Positions 16,638 to 25,420 of a stretch of 35,333 nt of DNA are shown in pieces. Position 1 is the stretch's first letter. The number at the start of each line of letters is the position of its first letter. The DNA lies in contig URWC01000002.1 of the NCBI GenBank assembly GCA_900551555.1, positions 1 to 35,333 on the forward strand, written 5' to 3'. The notes beneath the pieces were generated by a model. It worked only from the letters and a program-made list of their open reading frames with translations. It was not told the DNA's origin and did no database searches. This DNA is from an uncultured Collinsella sp. GTDB lineage: Bacteria > Actinomycetota > Coriobacteriia > Coriobacteriales > Coriobacteriaceae. The translations under genes were made by a program, and so were the position numbers.

Positions 16638-17470
16638 GAAAGATCGTATCGGTCCTGAGCGCCGCTGTGCTTACACTTACGCTGTGTGCCTGTTCTTCGG
16701 GATCTTCTACCTCTTCCATTACCGTCGCTGGCTCCACGACCTGCCTTCCTATCGCCGAGATTGCGGCCGAGGGCTTTAAGGAGGAGACCGGCATCGACGT
16801 GCTCGTTTCCGGTTTGGGTTCTTCCGCTGGCATCGAGGCCGTCAGCGCCGGAACGGCCGATATCGCCAGCTCCTCCCGTGGGCTCAATGCCGACGAACAG
16901 GATCTGGGCCTGACCCCCATCGTAATTGCCCACGACGGTATCGCGGTCATCGTGAACGACGATAACCCGGTCGATAACCTCTCGACCGAGCAGCTCCGCG
17001 ATATCTACGCCGGCAAGATTACCAATTGGAAAGAGGTCGGTGGCGAGGACCTGAGGATTCAGGTCATCAACCGAGACGAGGCGTCCGGTACGCGCGAGGC
17101 CTTCCGTACCATCGTGATGGATGGCACGCCGTTCGATCGCCGCTCGGCTGTTCTTTCGGGTACGGGCCAGGTGCGCGACGTGGTATCTCGTTCGCGTGGG
17201 GCCATCGGCTACATTTCGCTGGGCTTCGTCGATAGCCTCAACGCCAAGACCTCGGTCAAGGCCGTCTCGGTCAATCATGTTGAGGCGTCCGAGAAGACGG
17301 TCGCGAGTGGCGGCTATCCCATCTCGCGCGACCTTTACTTCTTTGTGAAGGGTGCGCCTTCGCAGCAGGCGCAGGATTACATCGACTATGTGACGTCCGA
17401 AAAGATGGACAAGCAGATTCGCGAGGCGGGCTTTATTCCCGTCACCAACGACGAGAAGGGGAGTGAGTAG
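16634..17470 (+). CDS. pstS: PstS, phosphate-binding lipoprotein
   Basis: 278 aa periplasmic-type phosphate receptor for the Pst ABC transporter. A lipoprotein signal peptide ends in the lipobox LCAC with Cys20 as the lipidated residue. Phosphate-contact motifs follow: VAGSTTCLPIAE near the N-terminus, DIASSSRGL, and NRDEASGTREAF, whose Ser-Gly-Thr-Arg binds phosphate. Shorter than E. coli PstS but typical of Gram-positive forms. The start overlaps the pgeF stop by 4 bases (ATGA). First gene of pstSCAB-phoU. No recognisable Pho box is seen directly upstream because that DNA is pgeF coding sequence. Confidence 0.95.
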   Translation: MRKIVSVLSAAVLTLTLCACSSGSSTSSITVAGSTTCLPIAEIAAEGFKEETGIDVLVSGLGSSAGIEAVSAGTADIASSSRGLNADEQDLGLTPIVIAHDGIAVIVNDDNPVDNLSTEQLRDIYAGKITNWKEVGGEDLRIQVINRDEASGTREAFRTIVMDGTPFDRRSAVLSGTGQVRDVVSRSRGAIGYISLGFVDSLNAKTSVKAVSVNHVEASEKTVASGGYPISRDLYFFVKGAPSQQAQDYIDYVTSEKMDKQIREAGFIPVTNDEKGSE

Positions 17471-17471
17471 C

Positions 17472-18398
17472 ATGGAAGCACAGGAAAACTCTCAGACTGA
17501 GCAGAATGTTCAGACGCCCAAGAAGCGCGAGCTGGCGCTCGTATCGCGCAGTACCTATATCAAGGAGAAGGCGCTGCAGTGGATCTTCTTTGCCTGCGCG
17601 TTCTTGGCGGTCGTTACCGTCATCCTGATTTTTGTCTTTACCACGTACTCGGCGCTGCCCGTCTTTACTGACATCGGTCTGGCGGACTTCTTTAGCTTTA
17701 CGTGGGCGCCTTCCGAGGGCCACTACGGCATCTTGTCGCTGCTTGCCGGCTCGGGTCTGGTGACCGTCGGTGCGCTCGCCATGGGCGTGCCGCTGGGCGT
17801 GGGTACGGCCGTTTACCTGGTCGAGATTGCCAGCAAGCGCGTGCGCAAGCTCATCAGCCCCGCCGTTGACCTGCTGGCGGGCATACCCTCCATCATCTAC
17901 GGCTTCTTTGGCATGATCATCATCCGCCCGTTTATCGCACAACTGACCGGTGGTCTTGGTTTTGGTGCGCTGACAGCGTGGTTCGTGCTCGCCATCATGA
18001 TCGTCCCTACCATCACCACACTCACCATCGATGCCCTCAATTCCATTCCCATGGGCATTCGCGAGGCATCGTATGCCATGGGTGCTACTAAGTGGCAGAC
18101 CATCTATAAGGTCGTGCTACCTGCCGCCAAACTGGGTATCGTTGATGCCATCGTGCTGGGTATGGGCCGTGCCATCGGTGAGACCATGGCCGTGCTCATG
18201 GTCGTGGGTAACGCTCCGGTTATTCCCGACAGCATTGCGAGCCCCATCTCGACGCTCACGAGCCAGATCGCGCTCGACATGAGCTATTCCTCGGGCCTGC
18301 ACCGCTCGGCTCTGTTCGGCATGGGCGTGGTCCTGTTTATCATCTCCGCCATGCTGGTGGGCATCGTCCGTCTGATTTCCAAGAAGAAGAGGGGGTAG
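17472..18398 (+). CDS. pstC: PstC, phosphate ABC transporter permease
   Basis: 308 aa inner-membrane permease. After a hydrophilic N-terminus of about 38 residues there are about six membrane segments. The region AGIPSIIYGFFGM and the coupling segment REASYAMGATKWQTIYKVVLPAA (here split by eye; EAA-type loop contacting PstB) are characteristic of PstC. The ATG at 17472 lies 8 bases after GGAG; a GTG at 17463 that overlaps the end of pstS is a possible alternative adding three residues. pstA begins 3 bases after the stop. Confidence 0.95.
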   Translation: MEAQENSQTEQNVQTPKKRELALVSRSTYIKEKALQWIFFACAFLAVVTVILIFVFTTYSALPVFTDIGLADFFSFTWAPSEGHYGILSLLAGSGLVTVGALAMGVPLGVGTAVYLVEIASKRVRKLISPAVDLLAGIPSIIYGFFGMIIIRPFIAQLTGGLGFGALTAWFVLAIMIVPTITTLTIDALNSIPMGIREASYAMGATKWQTIYKVVLPAAKLGIVDAIVLGMGRAIGETMAVLMVVGNAPVIPDSIASPISTLTSQIALDMSYSSGLHRSALFGMGVVLFIISAMLVGIVRLISKKKRG

Positions 18399-18401
18399 GC
18401 T

Positions 18402-19307
18402 ATGTCCGATTCCGTTGACACGACGGTCGATACGACCTCGTCGCGCGAGCGCATCAAGCGTGCCCTTTCCCACGGTAAGAAGGGCCGTATCAACAAGGAC
18501 CTGTCAAACAAGATCATGCTCGGCGTGTTCCGCGCCGCGGCCTACATCACCACGCTTGTGCTGGTCGCTATCATCGCCTACGTGGTTGTTAATGGCTTAC
18601 CGCATATTTCGCTCGACTTTATCTTCGGTTGGCCCCAGGGTGTCAACGCCGAGGGCGGCATTTGGCCTACGATTGTCTCGACCATCTACGTGACGGCGCT
18701 CGCCATGCTCATCTGTACGCCGGTCGCCGTGCTAGCGGCCGTCTATCTGGCCGAGTACGCCAAACAGGGCAAGGTCGTCGAGCTCATCCGTTATGCTGCC
18801 GATGCTTTGGCCTCGGTGCCCTCCATCGTTATGGGTCTCTTTGGCTACGCCTTGTTTGTCGAGGCCATGGGCCTGGGCCTTTCGATGGTCTCGGCTGCCC
18901 TGGCGCTGGCGCTTCTGATGCTGCCTATCGTCATGCGCACCACCGAGGAGGCTATTCGCGCCGTGCCGCGCTATATCCGTTGGGGCGCATATGGCTTGGG
19001 CGCCACTAAGTGGCAGGTCGTTTCCAAGATCGTGCTTCCTTCCGCCTTTGGCCGCATCGCCACCGGCATCGTCCTTGCCATCGGCCGTGCCATCGGCGAG
19101 ACCGCGGTTGTACTTTACACCATGGGCCAGGCCATCAATCTACCTATTTCGCCGCTCGATTCCGGCCGCCCCATGACGGTTCACCTGTATCTGCTTGCCA
19201 ACGACGGCATCAACATGAACGCAGCCTACGGCACCGCGCTCTTGCTGATGGTGATCATTCTGGCCTTCAACCTGTTTGCGCGCTTCCTGTCGCGCAAGCG
19301 TCGCTAG
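18402..19307 (+). CDS. pstA: PstA, phosphate ABC transporter permease
   Basis: 301 aa partner permease of PstC in the PstSCAB complex. A charged N-terminal tail of about 40 residues precedes about six membrane helices. PstA motifs include ASVPSIVMGLFGYALF and the EAA-type loop with YGLGATKWQVVSKIVLP followed by GIVLAIGRAIGETA. GGGGG lies shortly before the ATG, and the gene follows pstC by 3 bases and precedes pstB by 12, as usual for this operon. Confidence 0.95.
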   Translation: MSDSVDTTVDTTSSRERIKRALSHGKKGRINKDLSNKIMLGVFRAAAYITTLVLVAIIAYVVVNGLPHISLDFIFGWPQGVNAEGGIWPTIVSTIYVTALAMLICTPVAVLAAVYLAEYAKQGKVVELIRYAADALASVPSIVMGLFGYALFVEAMGLGLSMVSAALALALLMLPIVMRTTEEAIRAVPRYIRWGAYGLGATKWQVVSKIVLPSAFGRIATGIVLAIGRAIGETAVVLYTMGQAINLPISPLDSGRPMTVHLYLLANDGINMNAAYGTALLLMVIILAFNLFARFLSRKRR

Positions 19308-19319
19308 TTAAGGAGTCCC

Positions 19320-20123
<804 letters not shown>

Positions 20124-20215
20124 TCGGTGCGACTAGTCCCAAGCCGATCGGATCTGGTCCGGTGCGTATTCACTGTGCGGGCGGCATGACCGCACCCAAC
20201 TGATTGGAGTGAACC

Positions 20216-21073
20216 ATGCGCAAACTGTTTTCCCGTCAGCTCATCGAGGCCCGTCACGAGATGCTGAGCATCTACGAGGCCGTCGATCTGGCCCTCCACG
20301 ATGCCGTGAAGGCCTATGTGACCGACGACCGCAAGCTCGCCACCAAGACCAAGAAGCGCACGCTTTCGATTGACGCACGCTGCGCCAACCTGGAGGCCGT
20401 CTGCTACAACCTGATTGCCACGCAGTCACCGGTCGCCTCCGACTTCCGCTTGCTGCAGACGATCATCTACGTCGACTTTAACCTGCAGCGCATGACCGAT
20501 AAGGTTCGCCAGATTTGCCGCGCCACGCGTCATATGATCAAGGCCGACATCTCGCTGCCCAAGGAGCTTGTCGGCACGGTCGAGGCCGAGGCTGAGGCCG
20601 TCTACCAGGTGCTGGGCTCTTCGCTTTCTGCGCTCGTCACCAATGACATGTCCATCATCTGCAACCTGGCCGTCGAGGACGAGCCGGTGCACGCCGCTTA
20701 CGAGAAGTTCTTCCGCACCTTTAACCGTATGGATACGGGCGACTTTATGGACGACGACAGCAACTATGACGACCTGCGCCGCGCCATCATGGTTTCGCGC
20801 TACCTCGATCGCATCGCCTCGATTTCCATCGATGCCGCTTGCCGTCTGACTTTCCTGTTGACTGGTCAGCGTATGAATGCCGGCGATATCGCCCGCACTG
20901 ATGAGGATGAGCTCGAGAGCATGCGCGTGCCTTCGGGCGAGGGCGTTATCATGAGGCCCGCCGTCGACGCTCGCTACGTTGCCAAGGTGCCCGTTAACGA
21001 GGTCGGCGAGGGTCTTCGCTATCTGCTCGATCATCTTGAGGATGAGGACGATGGCGAGGACGACGAGGAGTAA
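20216..21073 (+). CDS. phoU: PhoU, phosphate signalling and uptake regulator
   Basis: 285 aa all-helical cytoplasmic regulator that in characterised systems restrains Pst transport and signals phosphate sufficiency to the PhoR kinase. Two PhoU repeats are recognisable, each with the metal-binding E/DxxxD pattern (for example RYLDRIASI in the second). The protein is longer than the usual 215-230 residues: an extension with a very acidic end (EDEDDGEDDEE) follows the second repeat. GGAG lies 6 bases before the ATG. No phoR/phoB pair is present in the window. Confidence 0.93.
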   Translation: MRKLFSRQLIEARHEMLSIYEAVDLALHDAVKAYVTDDRKLATKTKKRTLSIDARCANLEAVCYNLIATQSPVASDFRLLQTIIYVDFNLQRMTDKVRQICRATRHMIKADISLPKELVGTVEAEAEAVYQVLGSSLSALVTNDMSIICNLAVEDEPVHAAYEKFFRTFNRMDTGDFMDDDSNYDDLRRAIMVSRYLDRIASISIDAACRLTFLLTGQRMNAGDIARTDEDELESMRVPSGEGVIMRPAVDARYVAKVPVNEVGEGLRYLLDHLEDEDDGEDDEE

Positions 21074-21110
21074 GTAATCCCGTTTGTCGAAAGATTGTAA
21101 ATACCTAAGT

Positions 21111-21142
21111 GAGCGCGGCCTTGCACATGCGGGGCCGCGCTC
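21111..21142 (+). terminator. Strong hairpin after phoU, possible terminator
   Basis: GAGCGCGGCC 21111-21120 pairs perfectly with GGCCGCGCTC 21133-21142 around a 12-base loop. The following bases (TTGCGTTAGC) are poor in T, so termination may be partial, allowing some read-through into yggS-sepF-yggT-divIVA. Confidence 0.6.
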
Positions 21143-21192
21143 TTGCGTTAGCATGGGACTACTTGTTTGGCTGTCAGCGGAGGCGATTGGCA

Positions 21193-21930
21193 ATGGATAA
21201 CTATTTGGACTTGATGCGCGCTCGCCGCGAGCAGATTCTGGAACGTTTTTATGCGGCGCTCGATCGCGCGGGCCGTCCCCATGACGCCGCGCGCCTCATT
21301 GCCGTGTCCAAGACCGTTGGTGTCGATGAGACCGTTGCCGCCATCCAGGCGGGGTATCGCCATTTTGCCGAGAACCGCCCGCAGGAGCTGGTTCGCAAGC
21401 TCACGGGTCTGGCGGAGCATCCGGAGCTGCCCGAGGTGCGCTTCGATATGATCGGCAACCTGCAGACCAATAAGATCAATGCGGTGCTGGGCTCAGCCGA
21501 GCTGATTCACTCGGTGGGTTCGCTGCATCTGGCGCAGGCGATCTCGAGCCGTGCTGTCCGCAAGATTGAGGCAGGCGAGCTCGCCGGCCCCCAGCGTGTG
21601 CTCATTGAGGTCAATGTAAGTGGTGAGGAGTCGAAGGGAGGCTTTTCGCCCGATGAGATTCGCGCCGCCGCGGGTGAGCTTGCGGAACTTGAGGGAATTT
21701 GCGTACAGGGGCTTATGACTATGGCGCCCCGGGGGAATAAGGATGTGGCACGCCGCACCTTTGCGGGGCTTCGTGAGCTGAGGGATGAGCTGGAGGCGGC
21801 GCATCCCGATTTGAACCTGCCTGAGCTTTCCTGCGGCATGAGCGAGGACTTTGAGCCTGCCCTTGAGGAGGGCTCTACGCTCGTTCGCCTGGGCAGGGTA
21901 GTATTTAGCCCGGAGTTTGCAGTAAAATAA
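21193..21930 (+). CDS. yggS: YggS/YlmE-type PLP homeostasis protein
   Basis: 245 aa single-domain PLP-binding TIM-barrel protein of the YggS/PROSC family, which buffers pyridoxal phosphate. The PLP lysine is K40 in LIAVSKTVG; HFAENRPQEL, FDMIGNLQTNK, GLMTMAPRG and LSCGMSEDFEPALEEGSTLVRLG are family motifs, including the phosphate-binding SxGMSxD segment. The ATG at 21193 has GGAGG 9 bases upstream; longer in-frame starts lie inside the preceding hairpin and are rejected. It is the usual neighbour of sepF, and its usual left neighbour pgeF is displaced by the pst operon. Confidence 0.94.
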   Translation: MDNYLDLMRARREQILERFYAALDRAGRPHDAARLIAVSKTVGVDETVAAIQAGYRHFAENRPQELVRKLTGLAEHPELPEVRFDMIGNLQTNKINAVLGSAELIHSVGSLHLAQAISSRAVRKIEAGELAGPQRVLIEVNVSGEESKGGFSPDEIRAAAGELAELEGICVQGLMTMAPRGNKDVARRTFAGLRELRDELEAAHPDLNLPELSCGMSEDFEPALEEGSTLVRLGRVVFSPEFAVK

Positions 21931-21990
21931 GGCTCTGAAGTGCGCACTGATTATCGGGGCGCCTGCACTAAACCGCGAGAGGACACAACC

Positions 21991-22713
21991 ATGGGCTTCC
22001 TTGACGAGATTAAAAATAAGATGCACCTGGGCGGCCAGCAGGGTTACGACCAGGGTTATGGCCAGGACGACGACTACGGCTACGATGACGGCTATGACGA
22101 TAGTTATCAGGGCAACGGCTACAGCGGTGCTTCGGGCGAGGGCTTCTACACCCAAGACGAGCCGAGCAACGGCCTGCTTGGTCAGACGCGCCGCGGTGAA
22201 GCTGAGTCGGTTGCCGTGTATACGCGCTCCGGTCAGCTGGTCGGCGATGACTCCCGCCATGCCACGACGTATAACCCGCCTTCGCGCTCGCAGGACAGTG
22301 TTGCGAGCGGTTATCGTCCCGGTGCCTATGACACGCCGTCGAGCTACGCCGAGAATACCCGCGCCCGTGCCGCCGCTGCACCCGCGCCTGCACCGAGCGA
22401 TGCCTCGGCCTATGCGAGCAATATCATCAACGCCACGCCGCAGCTGCCGGCCTATGTCCTGCGCCCCGAGAGCTATGACGACGTGGAGACTGTGGTGCGC
22501 CGCGTTCGCACCAAGCAGCCTGTCGCACTGATTTTTGTGGGCGTACGCACCGAAGTTGCCAAGCGCGTCTTGGACTTCTCTTACGGCTTTGCCTGCGGTC
22601 TGGGTGCCACGGTCAAGGAGGTGGGCGACCGCGTGTTCATGGTGCTGCCCGCCGGTTGCGAGGTCAAAGATTCCGATCTCAAGAAGCTTCGTGCCGACGG
22701 CTACCTTAAGTAA
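21991..22713 (+). CDS. sepF: SepF, FtsZ membrane anchor
   Basis: 240 aa protein that bundles FtsZ and ties it to the membrane; in actinobacteria lacking FtsA it is the main anchor. The N-terminal MGFLDEIKNKM helix is a probable amphipathic membrane-binding segment. Residues about 15-48 are extremely rich in Gly, Tyr, Asp and Gln, followed by a long disordered linker. The folded SepF domain starts near residue 154 (YVLRPESYDDVE) and ends with FSYGFACGLGATVKEVGDRVF. The ATG at 21991 has GAGAGGA 8 bases upstream; an in-frame ATG at 21940 is rejected for lack of a ribosome site. Its stop TAA is in the same frame as yggT. Confidence 0.93.
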   Translation: MGFLDEIKNKMHLGGQQGYDQGYGQDDDYGYDDGYDDSYQGNGYSGASGEGFYTQDEPSNGLLGQTRRGEAESVAVYTRSGQLVGDDSRHATTYNPPSRSQDSVASGYRPGAYDTPSSYAENTRARAAAAPAPAPSDASAYASNIINATPQLPAYVLRPESYDDVETVVRRVRTKQPVALIFVGVRTEVAKRVLDFSYGFACGLGATVKEVGDRVFMVLPAGCEVKDSDLKKLRADGYLK

Positions 22714-22734
22714 AGACAAGACGAGGAGATTCCC

Positions 22735-23016
22735 ATCAACATCTACACTATCGTCCAGCTGGTCAACACGCTGTTCAACTTCTATTCCACGCTCATTGTC
22801 GTCTACTGCTTTATGACGTGGATTCCCATGAAGCAGGGTGGTTTGCTTCAGGATATTGCTGCGGTGCTTGATAGCGTGTGCGGTCCGTGGCTCAACCTGT
22901 TCCGTCGTTTCATCCCGCCGATGGGCGGTATCGATTTTTCGCCGGTCGTTGCGATTATTGCGTTGCAGTTGGTGCAGAGGCTGGTTCTGCAGCTTCTTAT
23001 AGGTATACTCGTGTAG
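22735..23016 (+). CDS. yggT: YggT-family membrane protein, apparent ATC start
   Basis: About 93 aa with two hydrophobic hairpins, the YggT (YlmG) architecture, in the canonical sepF-yggT-divIVA position. The reading frame from 22735 reads NIYTIVQLVNTLFNFYSTLIVVYCF and later WLNLFRRFIPPMGGIDFSP, the YggT repeat motif. There is no ATG, GTG or TTG between the sepF TAA (22711-22713, same frame) and an ATG at 22813 that would cut off most of the first membrane segment. GGAG at 22725-22728 is 6 bases before ATC at 22735 and directly abuts ATT at 22729. I therefore place the start at ATC. Alternatives are initiation at ATT, read-through of the sepF stop, or a base error for ATG. Confidence 0.75.
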   Translation: MNIYTIVQLVNTLFNFYSTLIVVYCFMTWIPMKQGGLLQDIAAVLDSVCGPWLNLFRRFIPPMGGIDFSPVVAIIALQLVQRLVLQLLIGILV

Positions 23017-23077
23017 AACTGTCTTAGTAACTTACGTCGGGCGTGTAGCGCCGAGGCGATGAAAAAGGAGACTTGTT

Positions 23078-23752
23078 ATGGCTATTACCCCTGCAGACAT
23101 CCAGGCTCAGACTTTCTCTGAGGCCAAGCGTGGCTACGATCCTGCCGAGGTCGACGTCTTCTTGGAGACGCTGTCCTCCGAGGTTGACGCTATGCTCGCT
23201 AAGATCGTCGACCTTAAGGGTCGTCTGACTGCTACCGAGCAGCAGCTTGCCGATGCGCAGGCTCAGCTTGCCCAGGCTCAGGATGCCACCGCCCAGGCCG
23301 TTCCTGCCGCCCCCGTGGCTGCTCCCGCCCCTGACTTCTCCGCTCAGGAGCGCCAGATTTCCGCTGCCCTGATCGCTGCCCAGCAGACCGCTGAGACCAT
23401 CGTCAACGATGCCAACGAGAACGCTGAGCGTATCCGCAACGAGGCTGACGCCAAGGCCCGCGAGGTTATCCGCCAGGCTCTGACCGAGAAGCAGGCCGAG
23501 CTCGAGGAGATCGATCGTCTCAAGGCTTCCCGTGAGGAGTTCAAGGCAGAGTATCTCAAGCTCATCCAGCACTTCATGGACGATGCCCAGAATTCCTTCC
23601 CGGCCGATCTGATGGCTTCCACGCCGGTCGGTTCTGCCGCTTCTCCTGCAGTGACTGTTCCCGCCGAGCCGCTGCCCGTCGCTGACCCGGTTGTCCCCGT
23701 GGCCGATCCCTTCGCCCCGATCGACAACTTTGCTGCCGACGACCTGGACTAA
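23078..23752 (+). CDS. divIVA: DivIVA-like polar/septal coiled-coil protein
   Basis: 224 aa. The N-terminal lipid-binding module is recognisable as PADIQAQTFSEAKRGYDPAEVDVFLE, given here in parts: DIQ start, FSEAKRGYD, EVDVFLE. Two coiled-coil stretches follow, one from about residue 40 with Ala/Gln-rich heptads (ATEQQLADAQAQLAQAQ) and another from about 90 to 165, separated by an Ala/Pro linker. The C-terminus is Pro/Val/Ala/Asp-rich. DivIVA marks curved membrane at septa and poles and, in actinobacteria, directs growth. GGAG is 7 bases before the ATG. Last gene of the block; a terminator follows. ileS and lspA, common next genes elsewhere, are not here. Confidence 0.92.
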   Translation: MAITPADIQAQTFSEAKRGYDPAEVDVFLETLSSEVDAMLAKIVDLKGRLTATEQQLADAQAQLAQAQDATAQAVPAAPVAAPAPDFSAQERQISAALIAAQQTAETIVNDANENAERIRNEADAKAREVIRQALTEKQAELEEIDRLKASREEFKAEYLKLIQHFMDDAQNSFPADLMASTPVGSAASPAVTVPAEPLPVADPVVPVADPFAPIDNFAADDLD

Positions 23753-23779
23753 CATTCGGCCTACAATTTAGTGCCTAGA

Positions 23780-23808
23780 AAGGACCCGCAGCTTGCGGGT
23801 CCTTTTTT
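23780..23808 (+). terminator. Rho-independent terminator after divIVA
   Basis: AAGGACCCGCA 23780-23790 pairs perfectly with TGCGGGTCCTT 23794-23804 around GCT, followed by a T-run. Strong and unambiguous. Confidence 0.95.
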
Positions 23809-23833
23809 ATGACTGTGCCGGAGTGCGTAACAT

Positions 23834-23871
23834 AAAAAACCGAGCCCTGCACATAATGGCGCAGAACTCGG
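23834..23871 (-). terminator. Rho-independent terminator for the nitroreductase gene
   Basis: On the minus strand CCGAGTTCTGC pairs with GCAGGGCTCGG (11 bp including two G-T wobbles) around a 10-base loop, followed by six T. It stands tail to tail with the divIVA terminator and ends leftward transcription from the gene at 23919-24449. Confidence 0.92.
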
Positions 23872-23918
23872 CGAACGGGTGAGCGGTCAAGGGTAGGTTT
23901 TAAGGCATGTCCCAAAAC

Positions 23919-24449
23919 CTACTTGAGGAGGAAGTCGGAGAGGGGAATGGTACGGGCCTCGCGATGCTCGGGATCGGCGATGTGGTCGGCAGGATATCCA
24001 CAGACGAGCATGTGATAGGGATAGACGCCCTTGGGCAGATTGAACTGCTCCTGTGCCACCCCAGGCTTAAAATGGCATACCCAGCACGTTCCCAGGCCCT
24101 GCTCGGTGGCCTCCATCATCATCTGATCGCAGACGATCGAAGTATCGATGGCACTCGAGTTCATCTGATCATACGGGCGCACCCAGGCATCATCGGTAAC
24201 GCTGCAAATAAGGAAGATAAGCGGAGCGCCAAAGATAGACCCATCACGAGCAAACCGAGGCTGACAAGCAGCTGCCTTCTCCAGAAGCTCAGGCGTATCC
24301 AACACCATCACACGGGTTGGATGATTATTACAAGCAGAAGGAGCAATCCGCCCAGCCTCAACAATGGCATCCACCACAGCCTGCTCCACAGCCCGATCTT
24401 CAAACTCACGACAAGAATACCGAGCCCGAGCCAGATCCAAATAACTCAC
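23919..24449 (-). CDS. Nitroreductase-family FMN protein
   Basis: 176 aa, a short nitroreductase-fold flavoprotein that would use NAD(P)H to reduce nitro- or quinone-like substrates; substrate unknown. The N-terminal FMN-phosphate motif ARYSCREFEDRAVE, then EAGRIAPSACNNHPTRVMVL, and the C-terminal half with MMMEATEQGLGTCWVCHF and the LVCGYPAD strand are typical. I place the start at the GTG at 24449, 7 bases after GGAGGG at 24457-24462, because the conserved domain begins at once (SYLDLARARYS); an in-frame ATG at 24488 would add 13 residues. Its 5' part is less G/C-rich than neighbours. Transcribed alone. Confidence 0.88.
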   Translation of the reverse strand: MSYLDLARARYSCREFEDRAVEQAVVDAIVEAGRIAPSACNNHPTRVMVLDTPELLEKAAACQPRFARDGSIFGAPLIFLICSVTDDAWVRPYDQMNSSAIDTSIVCDQMMMEATEQGLGTCWVCHFKPGVAQEQFNLPKGVYPYHMLVCGYPADHIADPEHREARTIPLSDFLLK

Positions 24450-24628
24450 AACCAAGCCCTCCAAATTCAGTGTATCAACCCAAAGCAAAACAAAGGGTAC
24501 CCAAAGCCCGATCCAGCCAAACGTTTAAGGCGGTCCCAAAGTTCCCAATCGGGCTCAAAGGCCCTGCCAACAAAAGCCCCATCACTTTCAAAGTATCAGC
24601 CAAAGTTTCAATGGCGGTACGTAAGGGA
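24450..24628. other. Intergenic region upstream of the nitroreductase gene
   Basis: No convincing gene. The DNA is dotted with CTTTG on the minus strand (about seven times in 130 bases) and includes an 8-bp inverted pair, AGCCCGAT/ATCGGGCT, about 36 bases apart. A TACACT hexamer near 24473 on the minus strand could be a -10 for the nitroreductase gene, but no -35 is evident. A short minus-strand open frame through the region has no ribosome site or recognisable similarity. Confidence 0.4.
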
Positions 24629-24705
24629 GCGGGCCCGACCACTAATACCTTTTGAACGACTCTGCTTGCAGCCGGAGTGAAAAAGGTATTAGTGGTCGGG
24701 CCCGC
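24629..24705. repeat. Perfect 25-bp inverted repeat (77-bp element)
   Basis: The arm at 24629-24653 (beginning GCGGGCCCGACCACTAATAC) is matched without a mismatch by its reverse complement at 24681-24705, with a 27-base loop. It lies 25 bases beyond the stop of the leftward DUF47 gene. No T-run follows on either side, so it is not a standard intrinsic terminator, though it could stop or stabilise the pit-DUF47 mRNA. The mixture of a GC-rich outer and A/T-rich inner arm and the exact symmetry also fit a small non-coding mobile element or dimeric protein site. Confidence 0.85.
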
Positions 24706-24729
24706 GACCGGTGGGGCACGTACCCCCAA

Positions 24730-25353
24730 TTAACTGTTCTTCATGACAATCGAATCCACAACATCGGCCACATTCTCGCAGCAGTCAGCGCAGTACTCCA
24801 GGAAGGCGTACACGTCACGCCAGGCGATGACCTCGAGCGGGTCCTTGCCGTTAACGTGCAGGTTGCGCATGGCGTTGATATAGAGCTCGTCGGCTTCGGA
24901 CTCGATGGTGTTGATCTGGATGACGAGTTCGCGCAGGGTCTTGGACTTGCGGTAGTTGGGCAGCTCGACCATCAGGTCTTTCATGGCGCGGCAGGCGTCA
25001 GTCACCTTGTGGGCGATGACGATGGCGTCGGGATGGATGCTCTGGATGTTGGTGAAGTAGACGCGCTGCACGACGCCCTCGATGCGGTCGAGCACGGTGT
25101 CGAGGGCGCAGCTCATCAGATCCAGATCCTCGCGCTCGAGCGGGGTGATAAAGGCGGTGAGCAGGGCGTCTTCGAGCTCGTGGTGCTTCTTGTCTGCCGC
25201 ATGCTCAATCGCATGCATCTTATTGAGCATGTCGTGAATCTGCGCGGGATCGAAGTTCTCAAAAATCTTGGTGAGCAGCTCTGCGGCCTGGACGGCGAGG
25301 TCGGCGCAAGCGACGTAGTTGTCAAAGTAGAACGAATCGGGTTTCTTTGCCAT
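24730..25353 (-). CDS. DUF47 PhoU-like partner of the PiT transporter
   Basis: 207 aa all-helical protein of the DUF47/TIGR00153 family, distantly related to PhoU and nearly always encoded beside a pit gene; it is thought to regulate or assist PiT. Helical segments such as YVACADLAVQAAELLTKIFENF, AIEHAADKKHHELEDALL and the C-terminal CADCCENVADVVDSIVMK (family motif for metal/helix packing) are characteristic. The ATG has AGGA 9 bases upstream. It lies 67 bases downstream of pit on the same strand, so both are probably one transcript. Confidence 0.92.
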   Translation of the reverse strand: MAKKPDSFYFDNYVACADLAVQAAELLTKIFENFDPAQIHDMLNKMHAIEHAADKKHHELEDALLTAFITPLEREDLDLMSCALDTVLDRIEGVVQRVYFTNIQSIHPDAIVIAHKVTDACRAMKDLMVELPNYRKSKTLRELVIQINTIESEADELYINAMRNLHVNGKDPLEVIAWRDVYAFLEYCADCCENVADVVDSIVMKNS

Positions 25354-25420
25354 GGGTGGGTCCTTTCGAGGCGAAGACGGGTGGGCGAAGTGTTGCGGTC
25401 CGGATGGACGTTCGGTTTGA

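Noticed and set aside
23907..24680. 257-codon open frame on the plus strand across the nitroreductase gene
   Set aside because: The minus-strand frame has clear nitroreductase motifs and a good ribosome site; the plus frame ends in low-complexity Pro/Ser/Gln.
24629..24705. Inverted repeat as an ordinary intrinsic terminator of pit-DUF47
   Set aside because: No T-run after the right arm in the direction of transcription; kept as a repeat of uncertain role.
24475..24729. 84-codon minus-strand frame between the DUF47 and nitroreductase genes
   Set aside because: Part is encoded by the 25-bp inverted repeat, no ribosome site, no similarity; a decayed gene cannot be excluded.
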